Source: an uncultured Alphaproteobacteria bacterium (GTDB lineage Bacteria; Pseudomonadota; Alphaproteobacteria; UBA3830). Taken from it: a stretch of DNA of 51,237 bases. The position numbers and the translations under genes were made by a program. Location: the NCBI GenBank assembly GCA_905233185.1, contig CAJODB010000009.1, positions 1 to 51,237 on the forward strand, in the 5' to 3' direction. Shown here piece after piece: positions 1-8,561 of this stretch. The first letter of the stretch is position 1; each line of letters opens with the position of its first letter. The notes below the pieces were generated by a model. That model was not told where the DNA came from and searched no databases. It saw nothing but the letters and a program-made list of their open reading frames with translations.

Positions 1-56
1 TTTTTATAACTTTTTTCTTGAGGCCCGAAATTCTTGCAAGCAAGTTCTGTCAGCAT
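1..56 (-). CDS. Tyrosine integrase, N-terminal fragment (runs off left edge)
   Basis: An open frame begins with ATG at 56 and runs off the left edge after 18 codons, reading MLTELACKNFGPQEKSYK. This matches the start of P4-type phage or island integrases with an N-terminal DUF4102 arm-binding domain, which typically begin with a pattern like LTD..C+NAKP+EKPYKL. A GGAG ribosome binding site lies about 8 bases upstream. The gene reads away from the CAU tRNA gene, whose 3' end faces it, which is the usual int-next-to-tRNA layout of integrated islands. Only the N-terminus is visible, so catalytic residues cannot be checked. Confidence 0.6.
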   Translation of the reverse strand, partial: MLTELACKNFGPQEKSYK

Positions 57-88
57 ATATGCACTCCATTTTCTTCAAGCTTAAAAAA

Positions 89-107
89 TACCCCTAAAAG
101 TACCCCC
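89..107. repeat. Tandem G-rich motif between integrase and tRNA
   Basis: On the minus strand two copies of GGGGTA-like sequence (GGGGGTA and GGGGTA) are separated by six bases, just upstream of the integrase start. Similar GGGGGTA-type motifs are common ahead of P4-type integrase genes and may be integrase or excisionase arm sites. The role here is inferred from position only. Confidence 0.35.
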
Positions 108-233
108 TTTTTTGCCCAGTTTTGGACGGTTTTTTAAAGCTTTTTTCAGACTAACCAATTACTATTATACGCTGAAATTTCAAAGAGTATATAGACTAAG
201 ATAAATTTTTTTGGACTAAATAAAACATAACTA

Positions 234-309
234 TGGTGGGCCCGGTAGGATTCGAACCTACAACTACTCCGTTATGAGCGGAGGGCTCTAACCGTTGAAC
301 TACAGGCCC
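234..309 (-). tRNA. tRNA with CAU anticodon, probably tRNA-Ile2
   Basis: A complete cloverleaf can be folded: acceptor GGGCCTG/CGGGCCC, D arm GTTC/GAGC, anticodon stem CTCCG/CGGAG with loop CTCATAA, T arm GTAGG/CCTAC, discriminator A and an encoded CCA. The anticodon is CAU. The C4-G69 and C5-G68 pairs and the 8-base D loop resemble the lysidine-modified tRNA-Ile2 more than elongator tRNA-Met, but this is not decisive. Its 3' end faces the integrase fragment and is the likely attachment site of the neighbouring island. Confidence 0.9.
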
Positions 310-563
310 ACGGCTAATAAGATACATTTTTGATGAAATAAGTCAATATAATTTCGTGTTATATAATGTTGTTGTACATCGATAATAGTATAGTCTTATA
401 TCAAAGTCAGAAAATAATGATGATAAGTTTTTATAGCATATAATTTATTAACTTTTCTTAATTATTTGTTATAAAAAACTCTGTTTTTCTTTTTTCTTGC
501 AATATATATTCATTGTAAAAGTGTTGTTTTTGGTCAATATCTTTATGGAGGTATAATTCTGTT

Positions 564-1550
564 ATGTTTGCAGTTAGATTTTTCAGTATCTTATTTTGTT
601 ACATTTTTCTTTTTGTGAATTTTTCTTTTTGTGGCGCTTCTTCTCCCTATATTGACTCTCAAGATGATAAGGAATCTTCTGATAAATACAACATTGTGTA
701 TTATAAGTCAGTTCCAAAAGACGCACTAGAATCAAGTCCGATAGATAGACTCAGTTCATATCAGTGTGGAGGGATGTTTGATCTGATTTTTTCTGATAAT
801 TACAGACTCGATCCTCCAAAGAAAAAGTATGAATGTATATTTTATTATATAACTTCAGGTTGTTATATGGCTCGTGTTAGTGCCGATGATAAATCCGTTT
901 TTTTTGATAAATGCAAAGTGTTATTTAGTTTATGCAATGAAAAATTATCCGAAAATTTTTTTAAGAAAAAGTATCTTCATTCTTATTTCGATTTAAATGC
1001 AAGAAAATGGGTTGGTCCAATAAAACTTGATGGAACTGATATCGCTCTTTATCCACTAAAATTTGAAGCAAAAAACTCTTTATGTACTTTCGATGGGGCA
1101 TATTTAGCTTCTAAATACCAGAAATTGTATAGAAAGTGTATGAACGATGAAGAATTTGAAGATGAATCTTCGTCTTGTGATGAATCGGATTTGTGCTTAG
1201 ATTATACCACTGATTCTGAAGATGATTTTTCTTCTGAGGGAAGCTATCAAACGGATGAATCTGAAGAGGAAAGCGAAGATGCTTCTTGTTCGACATCTTA
1301 TCCTTCTGATTTTTCTACTATATCAGCTAAAGATTCGCATTCAAATTCTTTAACTGCAAGTGACGCAGGAGGCAGTACGAGGAGCACAAAACAGTCTCCG
1401 AATCATACACCTTTATCTAAACATTCTGTAAAAATAGAGCAAAGTTGTTTGTATGAAAAAGGTGTTCGCCCTGCTGTTAACCACGGAAATACAGACATAA
1501 AACCTTGGCCAAATGAGACAGGAATCTGGCTTTCCGGAGAGCACAAGTAA
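564..1550 (+). CDS. Secreted protein of unknown function, acidic Ser-rich C-terminus
   Basis: The 328-residue protein starts at an ATG with a strong TGGAGGT ribosome binding site about 11 bases upstream. The first ~24 residues form a signal peptide with a hydrophobic core and likely cleavage near FCGA. Residues ~50-195 are a mixed-composition domain with several cysteines that I do not recognise. From about residue 197 to 265 the chain is dominated by Glu, Asp and Ser, followed by a polar tail, so the C-terminal third is probably disordered. It is convergent with the next gene, with only 15 bases between the stop codons. Export in a host-associated bacterium would fit a surface protein or effector, but no domain supports a specific role. 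Confidence 0.75.
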   Translation: MFAVRFFSILFCYIFLFVNFSFCGASSPYIDSQDDKESSDKYNIVYYKSVPKDALESSPIDRLSSYQCGGMFDLIFSDNYRLDPPKKKYECIFYYITSGCYMARVSADDKSVFFDKCKVLFSLCNEKLSENFFKKKYLHSYFDLNARKWVGPIKLDGTDIALYPLKFEAKNSLCTFDGAYLASKYQKLYRKCMNDEEFEDESSSCDESDLCLDYTTDSEDDFSSEGSYQTDESEEESEDASCSTSYPSDFSTISAKDSHSNSLTASDAGGSTRSTKQSPNHTPLSKHSVKIEQSCLYEKGVRPAVNHGNTDIKPWPNETGIWLSGEHK

Positions 1551-1565
1551 CTTTATTTAGCCTTT

Positions 1566-3329
1566 TTAATCCTTAGTATTTTCGGGTGATGTAGGTGCTA
1601 CTGATGGTGTCGGGCTTGTCGCTGTTACAATAGATTGATCTGGCGTTGTAGATAATGTGGGAATCTGTATTCTCGGTAGCGGAGATGGTGTCATGTGTCG
1701 CGATGGTCTTAGAATCGGAGCAGGAGGGCAATGCCATGAAAAAGCGGTAGACGATGAAGGAATCAGATCGAGATTTTCATCGGAAAAATTGTTTTGGATA
1801 TGAAGAATATTATTAGTCGATGAGCTGCTTGAAGTGGCTGAGACAGAAGAAGGGAAAAATGTATCCGGCATTAACTGTGGCGCTATTCTTCGAACGGCTG
1901 TAGGATGGATAATTGCCGGCGATGTTGGGGCTAACCTAAATGGGTGTAGAAAAATCATCCTTGATCTATGTAAATACCGTTGAGCAGTATTATACATTTG
2001 TTCCAAAGTAGTCCCTTGGGTTTCAGAAAATGGTGGGAATCTCTTCCAGTGGAGTTCATTATCAAAAAATCCGTTCAGAAGAGCGCAAACTAAGCGCATC
2101 CGTCCAATTTCTTCCCCCATCCCGGATATCTGACGAGCAAATTCGTTCGCTGTATTTTGTGTTAGTAGGAAATCGCAGCATCTTATTACTTCATTAGGAT
2201 TATGAAAGGTCGGACTTAGAGTAATCTCCGTTGTAGATGATGGGCTTTGAACTATTTCAGGCAAAAAGCGTGCGTTTTCTTCACTTCTTATATAATGAAA
2301 GAACCTCTTAGGAACTATTGGAAATATTTGATATGGAAGACTCCTTTGTTTTAAAACAAGCAAAACTTTATAGTAGTTGTGCATTATCTTATTTTGTTGG
2401 CTTTCCTCTAAAGAAGTAAGCATTCTCAGACCTTGGAAATTTATGATGAATAAACTTAAAGCACAAGCCAGTTCAAAAAAACGGTTATCTTCTCTCAAAT
2501 AGTCAGCGCAGCTTATTATTGTACGAGCTCTTCTCTTTACTCCGAATGTTGAGAAATCTTTCTTCCATAGCGGATCAAATAAAAAATGATATAGTGTTTC
2601 TTTGTATCTCTGATCTTGTGAATTTCGCAAAGCTACAATATGTCCATCCAGAGAATTTGCTTGTTTTCTGTATTCTAGTTCTCCGAATAGTAATTTTCCC
2701 TGTTGAGAAGAGAAGTTATCAAGCACAGCTATTGCTTTTCTTGCGTAATCTATTCCATTTCCAGGATCGTATTTCATAAATCCACAAGCTATACGACTTA
2801 GCATGCAGCCGTAATCTGAGATTATGTTGGCTTTTTGTTTTTGTGTCAGTGGAAGGCCGATTTTTAAGTTCATGTGGTTATCGAAGAAGCTTGTGTCTAA
2901 GATTCTTTCGGCTTCAAGCTCAGAATCCATAGCTATTTGTTTAGAATCTTGATCTCTGTGTTTAATATATTGGAAATATGTCGATATTAAGTCATTAGCC
3001 AAAGCAAGAGAGTCAAGAAATTGTGAAGTTGGCGGATTTCTGATAATTGTAATAACAGGTTGTTGAATAATAAGGGGGCATATTATTAAGAAAGATGTTG
3101 ATTGTGTTGAACGAACTAATACAACTAAAATTCGTGACGTTGGTATAGTTTGCTGAGTAGGATAAAGTTGTAATGATTGTGATTGCTGCATTCTATTACT
3201 TAACGCATAAGATGAATTTTCTTCTTCTGGTGGTGGTAGTCGTTGGGATGCTTCTACTTGAGCAGGTATACTGTGCCACAGGACTGCAAATAGTATGAAT
3301 ATTGCAGCAAAAAGCGATTTCCAAAACAT
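1566..3329 (-). CDS. Large secreted protein of unknown function
   Basis: The 587-residue protein begins with a clear signal peptide (basic start, hydrophobic core, likely cleavage after PAQVEA). Residues ~28-75 are Gln/Ser-rich. The middle (~90-455) is helical in character with many Leu, Phe and Arg and could be a helical repeat domain, but no motif is recognisable. The last ~130 residues are rich in Pro, Ser and Thr and likely unstructured. A GGAG-like site (AGGAGTAAAAA) precedes the ATG. It faces the preceding secreted protein tail to tail. The combination of export, novel core and Pro/Ser/Thr tail resembles surface or effector proteins of intracellular bacteria, which is inference only. 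Confidence 0.75.
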   Translation of the reverse strand: MFWKSLFAAIFILFAVLWHSIPAQVEASQRLPPPEEENSSYALSNRMQQSQSLQLYPTQQTIPTSRILVVLVRSTQSTSFLIICPLIIQQPVITIIRNPPTSQFLDSLALANDLISTYFQYIKHRDQDSKQIAMDSELEAERILDTSFFDNHMNLKIGLPLTQKQKANIISDYGCMLSRIACGFMKYDPGNGIDYARKAIAVLDNFSSQQGKLLFGELEYRKQANSLDGHIVALRNSQDQRYKETLYHFLFDPLWKKDFSTFGVKRRARTIISCADYLREDNRFFELACALSLFIINFQGLRMLTSLEESQQNKIMHNYYKVLLVLKQRSLPYQIFPIVPKRFFHYIRSEENARFLPEIVQSPSSTTEITLSPTFHNPNEVIRCCDFLLTQNTANEFARQISGMGEEIGRMRLVCALLNGFFDNELHWKRFPPFSETQGTTLEQMYNTAQRYLHRSRMIFLHPFRLAPTSPAIIHPTAVRRIAPQLMPDTFFPSSVSATSSSSSTNNILHIQNNFSDENLDLIPSSSTAFSWHCPPAPILRPSRHMTPSPLPRIQIPTLSTTPDQSIVTATSPTPSVAPTSPENTKD

Positions 3330-3437
3330 TTTTTACTCCTGTAAGACTTAACAAAAGCAACACACAGTCTACAGAATTTGAATAAAATCAGAAAAAGTCA
3401 ATTGTTTTTGATAAAAAATTACGTAAAAATCTGACTA

Positions 3438-3656
3438 TTATTTCGATCTAAAAGTAATACGGCCTTTGGTAAAGTCATATGTAGTCATTTCAACATTGAC
3501 TTTATCTCCAACTAGTACACGAATCCTATTTTTTTTCATTCTACCTGAAGTATGGGCCAAGATAACATGATCATTTTCAAGTTTTACACGAAACATTGCG
3601 CCTGGAAGAACTTCGATAACTTCTCCTGCAAACTCCATTAAATCTTCTTTAGCCAT
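3438..3656 (-). CDS. infA: Translation initiation factor IF-1
   Basis: The 72-residue product has the exact length and pattern of bacterial IF-1: a MAKED start, the stretch [15 protein letters not shown], then LAH.SG+M+KNRIR and GD.V.VE...YD...GRI..R. It is a single OB-fold that binds the 30S A site during initiation, together with IF-2 and IF-3. It stands alone between unrelated genes; the nearest upstream gene is divergent. A short spaced AGGAG-type site lies upstream of the ATG. Confidence 0.97.
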   Translation of the reverse strand: MAKEDLMEFAGEVIEVLPGAMFRVKLENDHVILAHTSGRMKKNRIRVLVGDKVNVEMTTYDFTKGRITFRSK

Positions 3657-3775
3657 ATAAACTCCTAAACCTCGGGTGGATTATACACCTTTTTTTGCAT
3701 ATTTCTCTATTTTTTAGAAAAAAATGACTATTTTTATAATAGAATGTGTTTCGTTGAGTGGAAAAGAGGATTACA

Positions 3776-5074
3776 TTGAGGCTTTTTTCTTATTTCCTAC
3801 CTCTTTTATTTCTGTTGATTGCCTGTACTTCAGAAGAACGGACTGACAATCTTTCGGTGAAGAAGTCCACATATCTGGATTATGCTGCATCATGGCAGAT
3901 AAATGAAGAATCTCTCGCGGAATTCATAAAAGTCAGTCGTATCTACGGCAATTCTTCAGGAATAAATCCGCATGCGGAACAATTAAAACAGCAAGAAAGA
4001 CAAGCGACTAATGTTATAGCGAAAAAAATAGGTGCGAAACGCGATCAAATTCATTATGTCAGTTGCGCTTCTGTTGCAAATAATATAGCAGTCCTTGGAG
4101 TCGCATATAAAAATCCCGGTTGCCATCTGATAACCTCGAAAATAGAGCACAAAAGCATTCTTAATGTCTTCAAACATTTGGAAAAAAACGGATATAAGGT
4201 TACTTATATTAATGTTGATCGTTATGGGTATATCGATTTAAAGCAATTAAAGAATAGTATTCGAAAAAATACGAAATTAATTTCTATTCAGATGTTCAAT
4301 AGCGAAATAGGCACGTTACAAAATATGCAGGAGATAGGGGAAATTGCGCATGAACACGGTGTTTTATTCCATTCGGACGCAGCTCAATCTTTCTGCAAAT
4401 ATGATATAGACGTGAATAAAATGGGAATCGATTTGCTGACGATTTCCGGGTACAAAATCGGAGCGCCAAAAGGGATTGCGGCATTATATGTACGTGATAT
4501 CAACCGACTTCAGCCGATAATGTTTGGATCGGGAGACGCATTATTTCCGGGAACAAAATCTACAGCATTGATATGTGCGTTTGGAAAAGCAGTTGAAAAA
4601 TTCATCTTTGATAAGAAACGCATATGCGAAAATTATGTGGTTCTTGTGAATAAATTAAAAAAAATAGGCGGTGTTTTCGTTAATTCATCTGAACCATCGC
4701 ATATCGTTTCTATTTCGATTGCGGGAGTATTGTTGAAAGATATTTTGAATAGAACACGTGATTTTTCTTTTTCAGCTGGGTGTTCATGCCTCGGACAAGA
4801 TAAATCTAACGTGATTGAAGCTATCGATCCGCAAGGAAAACTGCCGGGTTGCACAATCAGGATAAGTTTTTCGGATATGATAGAAACAGAGCAACTAATA
4901 AATTTTGCGAATGAATTGCGAAATGTCATTGAACAACTTCGTAAGGAAAAGGCGGTTAGGGAAGGCTGTGAATCAATGCAATCGGAAGTAGAGCAAAATA
5001 GGTTGAAGGAAAATTTAGACGATATCCAAAAACTACTCTCGACAGAAATATATGAGAAAGAACGAAAAGAGTAG
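3776..5074 (+). CDS. Cysteine desulfurase-like PLP enzyme with lipoprotein signal
   Basis: The product is a class-V aminotransferase fold protein of the NifS/IscS family. The DYAA start, GN.S..HP-like segment, IEH, NSEIGT, DAAQ, SGYKIGAPKG and the Cys loop SAGCSC appear in the family order. The PLP lysine is K227 of the 432-residue form, and the Cys loop is at 336-338. I place the start at TTG 3776 because AGAGGA precedes it at good spacing; a GTG at 3758 is possible. The N-terminus then has a lipobox, LLIAC at Cys17, implying export and lipidation, which is odd for this cytosolic family. Active-site changes are visible: the PLP-stacking region His of SGHK is Tyr, NNEIG is NSEIG, and the TSGATE motif is VSCASV. 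A ~45-residue charged tail follows. It may have a new function or be degenerating. Confidence 0.75.
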   Translation: MRLFSYFLPLLFLLIACTSEERTDNLSVKKSTYLDYAASWQINEESLAEFIKVSRIYGNSSGINPHAEQLKQQERQATNVIAKKIGAKRDQIHYVSCASVANNIAVLGVAYKNPGCHLITSKIEHKSILNVFKHLEKNGYKVTYINVDRYGYIDLKQLKNSIRKNTKLISIQMFNSEIGTLQNMQEIGEIAHEHGVLFHSDAAQSFCKYDIDVNKMGIDLLTISGYKIGAPKGIAALYVRDINRLQPIMFGSGDALFPGTKSTALICAFGKAVEKFIFDKKRICENYVVLVNKLKKIGGVFVNSSEPSHIVSISIAGVLLKDILNRTRDFSFSAGCSCLGQDKSNVIEAIDPQGKLPGCTIRISFSDMIETEQLINFANELRNVIEQLRKEKAVREGCESMQSEVEQNRLKENLDDIQKLLSTEIYEKERKE

Positions 5075-5206
5075 GGAGAGGAGAAAGGATTTCTTATTTA
5101 TATTTACGATAAGAATTTTAGAATATTATCATATATAATAACTATGTTCGCTTCTAATGTTAGGTAAAAAATCAAGCGTATTTGTATATGTACTGAATAT
5201 TTTTAT

Positions 5207-5446
5207 TTGTTTAGACTTAAAGAAACGCCAAGTACAGCGGAAGCCTTATGCGCAATTGCCGGAGCAACTGTGGGAAGTGTGGTAGCTTTAAAAGGTGCGG
5301 CAAAAATATGGTCGTATGTGTGGACATTATTTCGCTTTTCAAACTCCGGTTGGAGAAATGGGAAAATTTCTGATTATATGAGACGAAGAAGAACAGATAG
5401 AACGGAGGAAAACAATAGAGACGGTGATGATGAGAGGTTGTTTTAA
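5207..5446 (+). CDS. Small protein with one membrane segment, unknown
   Basis: This 79-residue frame starts at TTG and has no strong ribosome binding site. Residues ~10-45 hold an Ala/Gly/Val-rich stretch that could span a membrane, followed by a basic then acidic tail with repeated Arg (around MRRRRTDR). It sits between the desulfurase-like lipoprotein and the frameshifted secreted gene, all on the plus strand. I do not recognise it, and it could be a remnant or a non-coding frame. Confidence 0.35.
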   Translation: MFRLKETPSTAEALCAIAGATVGSVVALKGAAKIWSYVWTLFRFSNSGWRNGKISDYMRRRRTDRTEENNRDGDDERLF

Positions 5447-5473
5447 AAATAACAAATTATTATGGAGGTTACT

Positions 5474-6213
5474 TTGAGTCGTTTTATTTTCTTTATATGT
5501 TTAATATTTTTTGCTCTTTCTCATTCCTTTGGGATGTTTATGACAGAAAGCTATGATGTAGGAACAATTTACAGGGTTTCTGATAGTGATCAAGGATTGA
5601 ATGGTTATATTCGACTGCGAGTTTCTTCTTATTTCCCTCTTGAGGTTCCTACAACCTATTCTGGTGAAGATGATCAGGAATATTTTCTGAAACAAAATGA
5701 AGGAAAGATTACAAAATGCAGAAATGGGATAGTTTTAACAGCAAATTTGAGATCATGGTTGGGAGACATAGATTTTCAAAAAGTATCTCCTATATTCCGA
5801 GGTGTTTTACAAAAACATATTCCAAGTCTTAATGCTTATGGTCTTTCATCTTCTGACGCTGAAAATTATCTATAGTAGTTTCAAGAAATCTGTCTTGGTC
5901 GGAGGGGATAGCATTAGTTAGAAAAGTATATGGAGAAGGTAATGGGAATCATATAAATATTCGTACACTGGAGGATTCATTATTCTTAATATTCTTACAT
6001 ATAGCATCTCCAGGTTTTTCAGATTATCCTTTTTCATTTTTTTCAAAAGAAAAAAGAGAAAGAAGATCCAATGATGAACGTTTTTTCAATAATTGCATGG
6101 AGCGTGCTATAACTAAATATATGGAAGAAGTAGATAAATATACGGGATTAGATCCATTGGGTGAATGTGAAAGACGTTATTGTTCAGATTCTGATAAAAA
6201 GAAGCAAGATTAA
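5474..6213 (+). pseudogene. Secreted protein gene interrupted by a frameshift
   Basis: A first frame starts at TTG 5474 (GGAGG lies 5 bases upstream, inside an upstream ATG frame beginning at 5462) and encodes a signal peptide plus ~115 residues, stopping at 5875. A second frame, shifted by one base, is open from 5863 to a TAA at 6211-6213 and encodes 116 residues of normal-looking composition. Its first ATG is far downstream at 6097. The two frames overlap by only ~13 bases, so one extra base there, for example in the AAAA run near 5863, would join them into a ~245-residue secreted protein. I see no canonical slippery heptamer in frame. Either a broken gene or a base error; function unknown. 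Confidence 0.6.
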
Positions 6214-6221
6214 TATCCTGC

Positions 6222-7412
6222 TTATCCTTTCACCAAATCAAGAATTCCGAGGGAGATGATCATTACTCCGCAAGCAAATACTCCGAAAATCACGAATTTG
6301 TTTTTCAGAAGCAACTCGCATTTTGTAGCTTTTCCAAGTCTTTGCATTTTCAGTGAAATTATTACAGGAACGACAATTGCGATTAATGATAAAATAACTC
6401 CCGAAACATTCAATATCCTTATAAAAGCGTTTGGTACAAGCATAGAAACTGCAGCAGGAGCAAATACGACTAAACCTACGATTTTATACTTGGATGTTTC
6501 TTGCCACTCTTGCCGAAAAATGTCCATCAGAGCTAATCCAACACCCAAAACGGAAGTCAGAATTGCTAAAATCGAAACGATCCATACAATAATTTGAACG
6601 CTTTGTGACGATGCTGCGTTACTGAGGACTGTCACAAGTTTACCGACATCATTTGCTTTCCCATCAAGCATAAGTTGAAAGAAATGCGCGTCGGTGTTGG
6701 CTACAACCAGCAAAATTGCGACTGTCCAAATTATGTAAACAAGAGCCGGAACTATACTTCCCAATAGACAGGCGTTTTTTATCATTTTCCTATCATTATT
6801 ACAGAATTTCGTCATTGAATGTATAGAACCTTGAAATCCAAAAGAAGTAAATATGATGGGTACAAGGGTTGTCCATTCATTGATTTTTATTTTTTCTGCA
6901 CATCTCGGAATGATATGTATTTGAGTTTCGAAAAATAACTCTATAACCAAAACTATAAAAATGAAAAACATTAATATGAATAAGTACTTATTTATATTGA
7001 TAATAAAATGCGGCGCAAAAAGAAAACCCAATGCAACTCCGATTGCTGATAGAGCTATTACAATAGATTGGGAGACAATGTTTCCGAAAAATGAACATAA
7101 AATCGAGGAAAAACCAAATAAATATGCCGACATTAAAGCGAAATGCAAAAGTACTAATAAGAAATTTCCAAAAATTCCGGCCCAATGACAATCAAATGCC
7201 TTTCCAACGTCTTTTAAAGTAGCTTCTGCGTATAAATTTAGGTTTAGATCAGAACGAACTAATGCAGTTAAGTAGGTTAATATCGCAAAAAATATCATTA
7301 TTGCGCAAGTATTGATAATTCCGAACTTTGCCAGCACCATAGGAAGAGAAATCATTCCTGATCCGATTGCTGTTCCTGCGAGCAAAAATGCAGCTCCAAA
7401 TTGTTTTTTCAT
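6222..7412 (-). CDS. Aromatic amino acid permease (TyrP/Mtr type, HAAAP family)
   Basis: The 396-residue protein has about eleven hydrophobic helices and begins with a typical Trp/Tyr permease first helix, GTAIGSGMISLPMVLAKFGI. The segment FTSFGFQGSIHSMTKFCNND, near residue 190, matches the conserved mid-region of the family (F.SFGFHGSVPSL..Y...). Such carriers import Trp or Tyr by proton symport across the inner membrane. The exact substrate cannot be set from sequence. It is monocistronic and convergent with the frameshifted gene, with 8 bases between ends. Amino acid import fits an organism with reduced biosynthesis. Confidence 0.85.
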   Translation of the reverse strand: MKKQFGAAFLLAGTAIGSGMISLPMVLAKFGIINTCAIMIFFAILTYLTALVRSDLNLNLYAEATLKDVGKAFDCHWAGIFGNFLLVLLHFALMSAYLFGFSSILCSFFGNIVSQSIVIALSAIGVALGFLFAPHFIININKYLFILMFFIFIVLVIELFFETQIHIIPRCAEKIKINEWTTLVPIIFTSFGFQGSIHSMTKFCNNDRKMIKNACLLGSIVPALVYIIWTVAILLVVANTDAHFFQLMLDGKANDVGKLVTVLSNAASSQSVQIIVWIVSILAILTSVLGVGLALMDIFRQEWQETSKYKIVGLVVFAPAAVSMLVPNAFIRILNVSGVILSLIAIVVPVIISLKMQRLGKATKCELLLKNKFVIFGVFACGVMIISLGILDLVKG

Positions 7413-7669
7413 TGTGAATCTCTACTAACTTAATAAATTAAAAAATACAAATTATTAACAATAAGCGTTGCGCAAAAAAATGCAGCACAACTAAAAATTA
7501 AAGTTGCGATAAAAGTTGAAATATCAATATCGATAATAATAAGAAGGATAAAAACCAAGTGTATAGAAGAAAGCTAAAGAACTATGAGGAATAATTTTTT
7601 TTAACATACTATCCTACCACTTCGTATACGTAATATTATATAAGTAAGATTTTTCTCATGTCAATGCTT
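7413..7669. other. AT-rich intergenic stretch without recognisable gene
   Basis: The gap between the permease start and the next gene's terminator is very AT-rich. No frame with a credible start and ribosome binding site, no tRNA and no clear repeat is visible. It should contain the promoter of the permease gene, but I could not pick one confidently. Confidence 0.4.
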
Positions 7670-7713
7670 CATAAATAAAGATACCTTACTACCATTGCAG
7701 ATAATAAGGTATC
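7670..7713 (-). terminator. Hairpin terminator after the charged secreted protein gene
   Basis: A 12-base-pair stem (arms 7702-7713 and 7680-7691, one G-U pair) with a 10-base loop lies 9 bases beyond the stop codon of the gene at 7723. It is followed on the minus strand by the T-rich TTTATTTATG. The weak U tract makes it an imperfect intrinsic terminator. Confidence 0.55.
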
Positions 7714-7722
7714 CATTTTAGT

Positions 7723-8358
7723 TTATTCAGATGCAGAAATATCTGCTATATTATCTTTCGTTACAGTTTTTTTTGTACGATTGTTGCGTCTTTTTCCTTT
7801 TCGATGACGATGCTTATGGCCTTTTTTCTTCTCGCTTCCTGCTACTGACTTCTCTTTAAGAGGTGACTTCATCTTGACTTCTTCACGTTTGCTATCGCTG
7901 CTATTCTCGTCTTCTGCTTCCGCTGCGCTTGTGGAATCTGTCATTTTCTCTGCTGTTTTAGGAATATGCCTTTTCTTGTGATTTTTTCTCCCCTTTCTCT
8001 TCTTTTTTTTCTCTTTTTTTATTTCAGTAAGTGATGAAGAGTCTTCTGTAGAACTGGACAATGTTTCTTCTGAATTTTCAGAAGACGCAAAAGGTTCTTT
8101 AAATTTAGAAAGTCCTTTACTTAATTTAGATCTTCCTTTTCTGCGCTTCTTTTTATCTTTTTCTACTGACTTTGCTTGGGTTTCATTATCTATTGATTCA
8201 TTTTGTATGAAGTTTTCGTCATTATCTTCTTGCTCTTGAAATAAATCTCCTAAACCAACATTATCGGTTCCGAACTCTTCTGTATCTGATGAATAAAGAT
8301 CCATTGAAAACGAGAACAAACCGCATGCGATGAACATAGTGAGTAATTTTTTGCTCAT
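7723..8358 (-). CDS. Secreted Lys/Ser/Glu-rich protein, unknown
   Basis: The 211-residue protein has a signal peptide (~23 residues, MSKKLLTMFIACGLFSFSM). The mature part is almost entirely Lys, Arg, Glu, Asp and Ser. Blocks of strong positive charge (KKKRRKGRSK near 70, KKEKKKKRKGRKNHKKR near 115 and KKKGHKHRHRKGKRRNNR near 177) alternate with acidic Ser/Glu blocks. No hydrophobic core is visible, so it is probably disordered. Basic clusters could bind nucleic acid or acidic polymer, or act as nuclear-targeting signals if delivered to a eukaryotic host; these are guesses. It is divergent from the usher-like gene and ends in a hairpin terminator. Confidence 0.7.
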   Translation of the reverse strand: MSKKLLTMFIACGLFSFSMDLYSSDTEEFGTDNVGLGDLFQEQEDNDENFIQNESIDNETQAKSVEKDKKKRRKGRSKLSKGLSKFKEPFASSENSEETLSSSTEDSSSLTEIKKEKKKKRKGRKNHKKRHIPKTAEKMTDSTSAAEAEDENSSDSKREEVKMKSPLKEKSVAGSEKKKGHKHRHRKGKRRNNRTKKTVTKDNIADISASE

Positions 8359-8561
8359 ATATTTTTCTCCTTAATTTTTATACTAAAAATGTAATCATGA
8401 ATTTAGTGAATGAAGATTAATTTAAAGTAAAAATTTTAATCAAATTGCGATATTTCTGTCACACACGATTGAAACCTTCCTGAGTTTTTTCAATTCTGCT
8501 GGACAAATTTTGCAAAATACTATAGATATACAGCGTGTTTTTTGTATTAGGAGAGTAATTT

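Noticed and set aside
5863-5875. Programmed -1 frameshifting as the reason for the split gene
   Set aside because: The A-rich stretch does not form an X-XXY-YYZ heptamer in the zero frame and no downstream stem or pseudoknot was evident, so a mutation or base error is simpler.
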